Of a stretch of 64,000 bases of DNA, positions 11,468 to 18,436 are shown piece by piece. Source of the stretch: Deferribacter autotrophicus (lineage in GTDB: Bacteria; Chrysiogenota; Deferribacteres; Deferribacterales; Deferribacteraceae); contig NZ_VFJB01000005.1 of assembly GCF_008362905.1 (NCBI RefSeq), positions 248,001 through 312,000 of the forward strand, in the 5' to 3' direction. A program made the translations under genes and the position numbers. The notes under the pieces are model-generated. The model did not search any database, had not been told where the DNA came from, and was given only the letters and a program-made list of their open reading frames with translations. Positions within the stretch are counted from its first letter, which is position 1, and every line of letters begins with the position of its first letter.

Positions 11468-12316
11468 ATGAGAAAAATTTTTCTTAATTTTGTAATATTT
11501 ATTTTTTTGTTTATTCCATTGATTTCTAATGCAGAGCTAAATTTCGGGATAGCCTCAATGATTTCTCCTGATGAAACATATTTTTTGTACAAAGATTTTG
11601 GCAATTATATTGCGAAAAAGCTCGGAATAAAAATAAATGCTATTTTTAGAAGAAATTATGCTGATATGAATAGACTTATTGAAACTGGCCAAGTTGATTT
11701 TGCATCTATTTGTACCGGAGCTTTGATTTATCTAAATAATAAAAAATACGAAATTGCTGCTGTTCCAGTAGTAAACGGTAAAAGTACATATAAATCATAC
11801 ATTATTGTAAATAAAAATTATGGGATAAATAATATTGATGAATTACGGGGCAAGGTTTTTGCGTTTACTGATAGATTGTCAAATAGTGGTTATATTTATC
11901 CCACATATTTGATTTTAAAAAAAGAGAAAGTAAAACCAGAACAGTTTTTTTCTCGTATTTATTTTACAAACAGTCATGATAAATCAATTTATCTTGTCAA
12001 CGAAGGTGTTGTGGATGGTGCTGCTGTGGATAGCCTTGTTTTTGAATATGTGTCACATTCACAACCAGAAAAAGTTAAAAATATCAAGATAGTACATGAA
12101 TCTGATGAGTTTTTATCTCCACCTTTTGTTGTTTCAACATATCTTGATAAAAATATCAAACAAAGACTAAAAAGAGTTTTACTTAATATGCATAAAAATG
12201 AAGAAGGTGCTAAAATACTAAAAAAATTAAAAATAGATAAATTTGTTGAACCTGATTATAAACTTTTGAAAAAAGTTTTAACTATGCGGAAGTTTTTAAA
12301 TACGTTTAATAATTAG
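11468..12316 (+). CDS. PhnD-like periplasmic substrate-binding protein
   Basis: A 282-residue secreted protein with a signal peptide (about 1-22, cleavage after SNA) and a PhnD/phosphonate-type binding fold (LNFGIASMISPDET, GQVDFASICTGALIYL, VVDGAAVDSLVFEY). No permease or ATPase gene is near. A histidine kinase and an NtrC-type regulator follow instead, so it is probably a ligand sensor rather than a transporter part. Such proteins serve AioXSR and ArrXSR arsenic systems, and TtrS carries a related domain. Its only mature-chain cysteine, Cys82, sits in the expected ligand-site segment. The ligand is unknown. Confidence 0.82.
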   Translation: MRKIFLNFVIFIFLFIPLISNAELNFGIASMISPDETYFLYKDFGNYIAKKLGIKINAIFRRNYADMNRLIETGQVDFASICTGALIYLNNKKYEIAAVPVVNGKSTYKSYIIVNKNYGINNIDELRGKVFAFTDRLSNSGYIYPTYLILKKEKVKPEQFFSRIYFTNSHDKSIYLVNEGVVDGAAVDSLVFEYVSHSQPEKVKNIKIVHESDEFLSPPFVVSTYLDKNIKQRLKRVLLNMHKNEEGAKILKKLKIDKFVEPDYKLLKKVLTMRKFLNTFNN

Positions 12317-12387
12317 TTTTACCTGTTTTTTGGGTATAAAAAATATTATTTTTTGCTGAAAAGAAGCATGGAACTGTTTTATTTATA

Positions 12388-12429
12388 AGGGGCCCGTCCT
12401 TATACGGACGAAATTTTGATGCAACCCCT
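12388..12429 (+). other. Possible structured leader before the kinase gene
   Basis: The 158-base gap between the binding-protein and kinase genes holds a locally GC-rich nested pair of arms: agggg (12388-12392) with cccct (12425-12429), enclosing cgtcc (12395-12399) with ggacg (12406-12410). It could fold in RNA as a two-stem element. It has no T run to act as a terminator, and it did not match a riboswitch class recalled by eye. Confidence 0.3.
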
Positions 12430-12446
12430 AGAATAATTGTTTGAAA

Positions 12447-12466
12447 GGAGCTAATTAGAGTTAGCT
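12447..12466 (+). promoter_or_regulatory. Ribosome site joined to a small hairpin
   Basis: GGAG (12447-12450) is 24 bases before the kinase ATG at 12475, too far for normal use. A perfect 6-bp stem agctaa/ttagct (12449-12454, 12461-12466) lies between. Folding would shorten the effective distance but also bury the last two bases of the site. Confidence 0.35.
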
Positions 12467-12474
12467 GATTAACA

Positions 12475-13854
12475 ATGATACGAAAATTATTCCGTTTTTT
12501 ACCACCAAGGTTAAAACATAGAGTTAGTTTACTAATTGGCTTTTTAGGTGCAGGTACTGTAATTGTAAATTTAATAGTCCTTTTTGTTTATTTAAACAGC
12601 TTTTTGAAAAATAATATTGAACACATTATCGATTCTAACTTTAAAATCAATGAGTATAACTTAACTGAAGCAATACTTTATGATGATGTTTATACTATTT
12701 TTGAGACTTTAAAAAAAATAACAGAGAATTCTCCATACATAAGTGATATTTACCTTTTTGATAAAAACAAAAGATATGTTTTGGATTCAAAGGTTAAAAG
12801 AGATGCAAAGACACTTCAGGATTTTGATAAGGTAAATTTTAAAAGGGTAAAAACAATAAAGATAAAAGACGAGCCTATTGGATATTTGGTATTTTTAATA
12901 GATCAAATGTTTATAATTAATGAAATTAAGAATAATCTTTTAAATTTAGCAATGATTAATTTTGCGATTATTTTCTTTGGGGTTATGTTAGGGCTTTATC
13001 TAACAAAAATTTTGATTAGACCTATGAACAGTTTTATAAATCAGATAAATGAACTAGATTATGATAAATTGCCTTTTAAAACCTCTGTGCCAGAATATGC
13101 TTCATACGAGATTAAAAAATTATCAGATACATTAAACAATATGTCAGAAAGATTGGCCGCAGCTTTGAATAAACTTTATGAAGAGGAAAGAAAGGTTAGA
13201 AAAAATGAAAAGCTTGCGTCAATAGGAATGATGGCTGCAGGTCTTGCTCATGAACTAAAAAACCCTATTATGACGATAAATCTTATTGTTTATCAGCTGA
13301 AAAAATGTTCTGCCGCAAACAATAGTTGTTCTGAAGATTTAAAAGTTATTCAAAATGAAGCAAATAGGCTTGTGAAAAGAATAAATGAATTTTTGGAGTA
13401 TTCAAAACCTGTAGATGTTAGAAAAGCAGATGTAGAAGTAGAAAGTATAAATTATGAATTGAGACAATATGTAATGAAAAGATTTGATAATGTTTCTTTA
13501 AAGATTATTTATGATTTAAAGAAAATTTATACTGACAAAGAGAAGTTGCTTCAGGTGTTACTAAATCTTATAAATAACTCAATTGAAGCTAAGGCAAACG
13601 AAATAATAATGAAAGTTACAAGAGATAATAGTGATATAATTATTGAATTTGAGGATAATGGTGAAGGTATTTCTCTAGAAAGTGAAGATAAAATATTTAT
13701 GCCATTTTATACAACTAAGTCATCAGGGACTGGTCTTGGATTAGCTATTTGTGATATGATTATTACTGCAATGGATGGGGAGTTAGTTTTTGAAAGGGGG
13801 AGGGAAAATGGTGCAAAATTTATAATAAGATTGAGGGATGCGTATGTCTGCTAG
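12475..13854 (+). CDS. Sensor histidine kinase
   Basis: A 459-residue inner-membrane kinase. Membrane segments at about 17-40 and 157-180 flank a periplasmic domain of about 115 residues. A HAMP-like segment (about 181-235), a dimerisation domain with His259 in GLAHELKNPI, and an ATPase domain with NLINNSIEA, DNGEG and GTGLGLAI follow. It overlaps the response-regulator gene, so the two form a pair. The binding-protein gene upstream suggests that the periplasmic domain reads a ligand-loaded partner. A stop codon just upstream in frame fixes the N-terminus near this ATG. Confidence 0.93.
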   Translation: MIRKLFRFLPPRLKHRVSLLIGFLGAGTVIVNLIVLFVYLNSFLKNNIEHIIDSNFKINEYNLTEAILYDDVYTIFETLKKITENSPYISDIYLFDKNKRYVLDSKVKRDAKTLQDFDKVNFKRVKTIKIKDEPIGYLVFLIDQMFIINEIKNNLLNLAMINFAIIFFGVMLGLYLTKILIRPMNSFINQINELDYDKLPFKTSVPEYASYEIKKLSDTLNNMSERLAAALNKLYEEERKVRKNEKLASIGMMAAGLAHELKNPIMTINLIVYQLKKCSAANNSCSEDLKVIQNEANRLVKRINEFLEYSKPVDVRKADVEVESINYELRQYVMKRFDNVSLKIIYDLKKIYTDKEKLLQVLLNLINNSIEAKANEIIMKVTRDNSDIIIEFEDNGEGISLESEDKIFMPFYTTKSSGTGLGLAICDMIITAMDGELVFERGRENGAKFIIRLRDAYVC

Positions 13855-15229
13855 AGTTCTTATTGTGGATGATGATAATGCGCTGTGTTATAGTTTGAAA
13901 AGAGTCTTAGGTGATCATTTTGATGTATATACTGCATTGAATATGGATGAAGCATTAAATCATCTAAAAAGTATCAAGTTTGATATTATGTTTCTTGATT
14001 ACAAGCTTGGAGAAATAAATGGCTTGGATGTGTTGGAGGAGGCTAAAAAGATAGATGCTAATCTCCCTGTGGTGGTTATGACAGCTTATGGAACTAGTAA
14101 TTTAATTCTTGATAGTATTAAAATGGGAGCTATTGAATATCTTGTTAAACCTGTTGCCCCAGATGAGTTGATTAAAATTATAAATAAATTGAAAAGAACT
14201 GACTTGGGAGAATCTTGTCCTGAAAATAGTTATAAAATAGATGATTATGAATATCATGAAAATATTTTTATAGGTTCTTCTCCAGTTATGAAAGATGTTA
14301 TGGTCTTGGTAGCAAATGTGGCAAGGACTGATTATCCGGTATTAATTACAGGTGAGAGTGGAACAGGTAAGGAGCTTATTGCAAAAATAATTCATCAGTA
14401 TAGTAAACGAAGTGAATCTGTTTTTATTCCAATTAACTGTGCAGCCATCCCTGAAGAGCTACTGGAGAGTGAGCTTTTTGGTTATGAAAAAGGTGCATTT
14501 ACAGGTGCAGAAAAAGGAAAACTTGGGAAGTTTGAGTTAGCACATAATGGCACAATATTTCTTGATGAAATTGGAGATATGTCTATAGATTTGCAGGCAA
14601 AACTTTTAAGAGTTTTACAGGACGGTACAATTGAAAAACTTGGTTGCAGTAAGTTCCATTATGTAAATGTCCGAATTATTGCTGCTACAAATAAGAACTT
14701 AAAATCAATGATTAGAGAAGGGAAATTTAGAGAGGATTTGTTTTACAGGTTAAATGTGGTGAATATCCATTTGCCTCCATTGAGAGAGCGCAAAGACGAT
14801 ATAAAGGAGCTTGCAATTTATTTTGCAAAAAAATATTCAAAGGAATTAAATAAAAGAATATGCTGCATAGAAAATGAAGTTTTTGAAATATTAAAGGAAT
14901 ATAATTGGCCAGGAAATGTAAGAGAACTAGAAAATGTGATTAGAAAAGCAGTTTTGATTACAAGGGATAATCTAATAAAAGTGGAAGATATTAAGATTGA
15001 TGGTGAAATTGAAAAAAAAGATGTTCAAGATATTACAGAGTATTTTACAAGTAAATATAAATACAATCTTCTGGAAAAGAGTGTTGAAGAAGTGGAAGAA
15101 AAATTGATTAGAAAGGCACTAAAAATGACAAATTATCATTTGAGTAATACAGCAGAATTACTTGGTATAAGCAGAGTTACTCTTAATGCAAAACTCAAAA
15201 AATATGGAATAAAATCTGCTAATAGTTGA
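13844..15229 (+). CDS. NtrC-family sigma-54 response regulator
   Basis: A 461-residue activator of sigma-54 promoters. Domains in order are a receiver with phospho-acceptor Asp52 in MFLDYKLG, an AAA+ domain with GESGTGKE (170-177) and the sigma-54 contact loop GAFTGA (217-222), and a Fis-type helix-turn-helix at the end (AELLGISRVTLNAKLKKYG). ATG 13844 is preferred over ATG 13838 because GAGGG lies six bases before it. It overlaps the kinase gene by 11 bases. A sigma-54 promoter lies 2.4 kb downstream before the molybdopterin reductase pair and is a likely target; rpoN is also in this window. Confidence 0.95.
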   Translation: MSARVLIVDDDNALCYSLKRVLGDHFDVYTALNMDEALNHLKSIKFDIMFLDYKLGEINGLDVLEEAKKIDANLPVVVMTAYGTSNLILDSIKMGAIEYLVKPVAPDELIKIINKLKRTDLGESCPENSYKIDDYEYHENIFIGSSPVMKDVMVLVANVARTDYPVLITGESGTGKELIAKIIHQYSKRSESVFIPINCAAIPEELLESELFGYEKGAFTGAEKGKLGKFELAHNGTIFLDEIGDMSIDLQAKLLRVLQDGTIEKLGCSKFHYVNVRIIAATNKNLKSMIREGKFREDLFYRLNVVNIHLPPLRERKDDIKELAIYFAKKYSKELNKRICCIENEVFEILKEYNWPGNVRELENVIRKAVLITRDNLIKVEDIKIDGEIEKKDVQDITEYFTSKYKYNLLEKSVEEVEEKLIRKALKMTNYHLSNTAELLGISRVTLNAKLKKYGIKSANS

Positions 15230-15244
15230 TGTTTTTTTAAACTA

Positions 15245-15287
15245 ATATTATGCGAGCACACTATAATGCATGCTCGCATCATAATAT
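15245..15287. terminator. Bidirectional terminator between regulator and acr3
   Basis: A stem of at least nine base pairs (tgcgagca 15251-15258 with tgctcgca 15271-15278, extended by A-T pairs with a one-base bulge) lies between two convergent genes. Confidence 0.75.
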
Positions 15288-15295
15288 CATATACG

Positions 15296-16342
15296 TTATA
15301 AATTTTGGAAGTAACGTTTTTGAAAATATAAAGCCACATTTACAAGTCCAATCATAACAGGCACTTCTACAAGAGGTCCTATTACGGCAGCAAAGGCAGC
15401 TCCTGAGTTTATTCCAAAGACAGCCACAGAAACAGCTATGGCAAGCTCAAAATTGTTACTTGCAGATGTAAAGGCAAGGGTTGTGGTTTTGCTATAATCA
15501 GCACCTATCTTTTTCCCTATATAGAATGAGACAAAGAACATTATTACAAAATATAAAAGTAATGGAATTGCTATTCTTATCACATCCATTGGTAGCTGCA
15601 CAATTAATTTCCCTTTGAGGCTAAACATTACCACAATTGTAAAAAGCAGAGAAATAAGAGTTAGAGGGCTGATTTTTGGTATTACAACCTGATGATACTT
15701 TTCTCTACCCATAATTTTTACACCTATAAATCTTGTGATCATTCCAGCGATGAATGGTATACCAAGATAGATAAAAACACTTTTGGCAATCTGCGATATA
15801 GTTATATTTACTACTGCTCCATGCAACCCGAAATATTTGGGAAGAATGGTTATAAAAATCCATGCATAAACAGAGTAAAAAAGCACCTGAAAGATTGAGT
15901 TGAAAGCAACAAGTCCAGCTGCGTACTCTGTATCTCCTTTCGCAAGCTCATTCCATACAATTACCATAGCTATACATCTTGCAAGGCCAATCATTATCAG
16001 TCCAACCATATATTCAGGGTAATTCCTAAGGAAAGTAATAGCTATAAAAAACATTAAAATCGGACCAATAACCCAGTTTTGTAATAGAGAGATAAAGAGG
16101 ATTTTTAAATTTCTAAAAACATCTGGCAATTCTTCATATCTAACTTTTGCAAAGGGTGGGTACATCATAAGAATCAATCCAATAGCAATCGGGATATTGG
16201 TTGTACCAATCTGAAATTTGTTTATTATATTTACAACAGATGGGACATAATAACCAACCCCTACACCAAAAATCATTGCAATGAAAATCCATAATGTTAA
16301 ATAGCGGTCAATAAAAGATAGTTTCTTTGATACCAGTTCCAT
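15296..16342 (-). CDS. acr3: Arsenite efflux permease, ACR3 family
   Basis: A 348-residue inner-membrane protein with about ten hydrophobic segments that exports arsenite by exchange with protons. The ACR3 signature is seen in [14 protein letters not shown], with Cys123 and Glu132 as the residues important in known family members. The length is normal. It has a GGAG ribosome site and is the last gene of the arsR-arsC-acr3 operon, 12 bases after arsC. It supplies the export step after cytoplasmic arsenate reduction. Confidence 0.95.
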   Translation of the reverse strand: MELVSKKLSFIDRYLTLWIFIAMIFGVGVGYYVPSVVNIINKFQIGTTNIPIAIGLILMMYPPFAKVRYEELPDVFRNLKILFISLLQNWVIGPILMFFIAITFLRNYPEYMVGLIMIGLARCIAMVIVWNELAKGDTEYAAGLVAFNSIFQVLFYSVYAWIFITILPKYFGLHGAVVNITISQIAKSVFIYLGIPFIAGMITRFIGVKIMGREKYHQVVIPKISPLTLISLLFTIVVMFSLKGKLIVQLPMDVIRIAIPLLLYFVIMFFVSFYIGKKIGADYSKTTTLAFTSASNNFELAIAVSVAVFGINSGAAFAAVIGPLVEVPVMIGLVNVALYFQKRYFQNL

Positions 16343-16354
16343 AAAGCTTTTCTC

Positions 16355-16771
16355 CTATATCAATTTACTCAGTTCGTTTTTAATATAATTTTTTATTTCA
16401 TCTCTAACTTTTCTAAAAACTTGAAGAATTTCATCTTCACTTCCTGTTGCCTTTGCAGGATCTTCAAATCCTCTGTGAATGATCTTTGCTTTTGCAAGAT
16501 AAGCTGGGCATGTTTCATTGGCATGGCCACAAACTGTAACCACCACATCAAAATCAATGTCACTAAGGTCATTTAGAGTCTTTGAGTAGTGATTGCTTAC
16601 ATCCACACCATCTTCTTCCATAACTTTTATCATGTAATGATTGAGTCCATGTTTTTCGATGCCTGCCGAATAAACATCGAATCTATCACCAAGGTATAAC
16701 CTCCCGTATCCTTCTGCCATCTGACTCCTACATGAATTTCCTGTGCACAAAAAAAGAAGCTTTTTTTTCAT
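16355..16771 (-). CDS. arsC: Arsenate reductase, thioredoxin-coupled
   Basis: A 138-residue enzyme with a low-molecular-weight phosphatase fold that reduces arsenate to arsenite for export. All catalytic residues of the Staphylococcus-type family are present: the P-loop CTGNSCRS with Cys9, and the redox pair Cys81 and Cys88 in VCGHANETCP. It has a GAGGTG ribosome site and overlaps the end of the upstream arsR fusion gene by four bases. This is a detoxification enzyme, distinct from a respiratory arsenate reductase. Confidence 0.96.
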   Translation of the reverse strand: MKKKLLFLCTGNSCRSQMAEGYGRLYLGDRFDVYSAGIEKHGLNHYMIKVMEEDGVDVSNHYSKTLNDLSDIDFDVVVTVCGHANETCPAYLAKAKIIHRGFEDPAKATGSEDEILQVFRKVRDEIKNYIKNELSKLI

Positions 16772-17466
16772 AAATACACCTCACATTTTTCAATCAGTTT
16801 TTTTCTCATATCTTTTGGTTTGAGATTTTTTATATCATTCAAATTGATAGTTTCGATTTTACCAAATTTAATATTTAAATTTTCAATATTATCAAAGTCG
16901 TTTAAAATTAAGACAAGATCAAAGTAATATTTTTTAAAGTTGCTAATATTTTTTGTGAAAAATCTTAATTCTGCATACTCTTTCGGATATAATTTCTTTA
17001 TTAAAGGATTTACCTCTGGAGCAGGTGCAATTCCTGCACTTACACAGGTTATGTTATCTTTTTTTGATAATTCGATTTCAATAATTTGACTATATAAAGA
17101 ATTGTCATAATCTACCACTAAAATCTTTTTTGCAGGTATGCAGCTATTTTTATTTGATGAAAGTTTTTTTAAATCTGTAAGTGCAGTTTCACTTTTTAAA
17201 AAGTTATTTAGCACTTCATTGAGGATAATTTTTTTTGATTTTTCTAGATGTTCATTTATTCTGTAATATGTCCATTTACCATCTTTCATATCAACTAAAA
17301 TATTTGCTTGTTTCAATTTAGAGAGGTGTGTGGACAAAGTTGATTGTTTTAATTCTAAAACATTTTCAAGATCACACACACATAATTGACCTTGATAATT
17401 AATCAGATTTAAAATCCTTAATTTATTTTTGTCAGAAATTGCTTTCAAAAATTTTTCCATAGACAT
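16768..17466 (-). CDS. arsR: ArsR repressor fused to a degenerate ArsC-like domain
   Basis: A 232-residue protein, about twice the length of ArsR. Residues 1-95 are an ArsR winged helix with LCVCDL (Cys29, Cys31) for arsenite binding and the recognition segment QSTLSTHLSKLK. Residues 112-232 align by eye with the neighbouring ArsC: KKILVVDYDNSLYSQ against the P-loop, VSAGIAPAPEVNPLIKKL, and YFDLVLILNDFDN. The catalytic Cys and Arg of the P-loop and the redox cysteines are gone, so the domain should be inactive. It heads the ars operon, and its start lies seven bases after a -10 box with no ribosome site. Confidence 0.88.
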   Translation of the reverse strand: MSMEKFLKAISDKNKLRILNLINYQGQLCVCDLENVLELKQSTLSTHLSKLKQANILVDMKDGKWTYYRINEHLEKSKKIILNEVLNNFLKSETALTDLKKLSSNKNSCIPAKKILVVDYDNSLYSQIIEIELSKKDNITCVSAGIAPAPEVNPLIKKLYPKEYAELRFFTKNISNFKKYYFDLVLILNDFDNIENLNIKFGKIETINLNDIKNLKPKDMRKKLIEKCEVYL

Positions 17467-17473
17467 GGCGGCA

Positions 17474-17501
17474 AATATATCTATGTATCACGATATGTCA
17501 A
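17474..17501 (-). promoter_or_regulatory. arsR operon promoter with dyad in the spacer
   Basis: On the minus strand, TTGACA (17496-17501) and TATATT (17474-17479) are 16 bases apart. The dyad tatc-N2-gata (17486-17495) sits in the spacer next to the -35 box and is a candidate ArsR operator. The -10 box ends seven bases before the ATG, so the mRNA would be almost leaderless. Confidence 0.6.
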
Positions 17502-17522
17502 TACGTAATCGATAGAGTTCAA

Positions 17523-17562
17523 ATGTAAAGAAATTGAACGTATTTGTTAAGAAACTTTACAT
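17523..17562 (+). promoter_or_regulatory. Candidate upstream activator site
   Basis: Perfect 8-bp inverted repeat atgtaaag (17523-17530) and ctttacat (17555-17562), separated by 24 bases. It lies about 50-90 bases upstream of the sigma-54 promoter, where NtrC-type activators often bind. The dyad is seen directly; its role is inferred. Confidence 0.4.
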
Positions 17563-17611
17563 AATGATTTTAATTACCTTTCATAATAAAGGATTTTTAT
17601 TCGCAATATTT

Positions 17612-17626
17612 TGGCATGAAATATGC
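17612..17626 (+). promoter_or_regulatory. Sigma-54 promoter of the molybdopterin reductase operon
   Basis: TGGCATGAAATATGC matches the -24/-12 consensus TGGCAC-N5-TTGC with the invariant GG and GC at the correct spacing and two mismatches elsewhere. The -12 element ends 36 bases before the ATG of the iron-sulfur subunit, and AGGAGG precedes that start. Confidence 0.8.
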
Positions 17627-17662
17627 TTATTCTTAAAGTGATTAATTTCAGGAGGTCAAATT

Positions 17663-18403
17663 ATGAGCGAATCTATAATTTTGCGTATGCAAAAGGACTT
17701 GGAAAGAGCGCTTTTAAAACCAGCTAACAAAAGAAAGTGGGTTATGCTGGTGGATATTAGAAAGTGTACTGGATGCCATTCGTGCTCTGTGGCGTGCAAA
17801 GCTGAAAACAAAACACCAGAAGGTGTAAACTATCGTTGGGTGAAAGAAGCTGAAGATGGAGAATTCCCAAATGTTATGAGAATATTTATGCCTGGACTTT
17901 GTATGCAGTGTGATAATGCCCCATGTATTAAAGCTTGTCCATCTGGTGCGATTTACAAACGAGAAGATGGCATCGTTGCCATTGATTATTCAAAATGTCA
18001 AAGCTGTGGTGGTGCAGCAGTTGATGCTTGTCCATATTCAGCTATATCAGTTGATAAGGGTAATTATTATACTGAAGGCACTCCAGAAATTATGGATTAT
18101 GAAAAAGGACCAATCTTTGAATATGGTCATAAATATGAGAGGGTTGGTGAGAATTTACCAATAGGTAGCTGTAGAAAATGTCATTATTGTCTTCATAGAC
18201 TTGAGATGGGTATGCTTCCTACATGTGTGACAACATGTCTTGGTGGTGCAAATTATTTCGGTGATATTAATGATCCTGAAAGTCTTGTATATCAAAAAGC
18301 AAAAGAGTTGAATGTTTATACGTTCCTTGCGGGTGAAGGTACGAAACCTACTACAAAATATGTAGCTGATGATATAGAGCTTTGTAAAAAATGTCATGAA
18401 TAA
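17663..18403 (+). CDS. Four-cluster iron-sulfur subunit of a molybdopterin reductase
   Basis: A 246-residue ferredoxin-like electron-transfer subunit of the PsrB/TtrB/ArrB type, passing electrons to the catalytic subunit. Cysteine groups are at 35/38/41/45, 80/83/88/92, 112/115/(118 is Ala)/123 and 170/173/176/188/192. In the third group the usual third cysteine is replaced by alanine, and the last is shifted by one residue. The C-terminal CLHRLEMGMLPTCVTTCLGGA is typical of TtrB- and PsrB-like subunits. It has no signal peptide of its own and probably rides with the TAT-exported partner. No membrane-anchor gene follows. Confidence 0.87.
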   Translation: MSESIILRMQKDLERALLKPANKRKWVMLVDIRKCTGCHSCSVACKAENKTPEGVNYRWVKEAEDGEFPNVMRIFMPGLCMQCDNAPCIKACPSGAIYKREDGIVAIDYSKCQSCGGAAVDACPYSAISVDKGNYYTEGTPEIMDYEKGPIFEYGHKYERVGENLPIGSCRKCHYCLHRLEMGMLPTCVTTCLGGANYFGDINDPESLVYQKAKELNVYTFLAGEGTKPTTKYVADDIELCKKCHE

Positions 18404-18436
18404 AATAATTTTAAATATTTAATGTGGAGGTAATTT

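Noticed and set aside
12388-12429. Fluoride-type riboswitch
   Set aside because: A GATG and cccta resemblance exists, but the conserved 5' part is absent and the downstream gene is a kinase, not an ion exporter.
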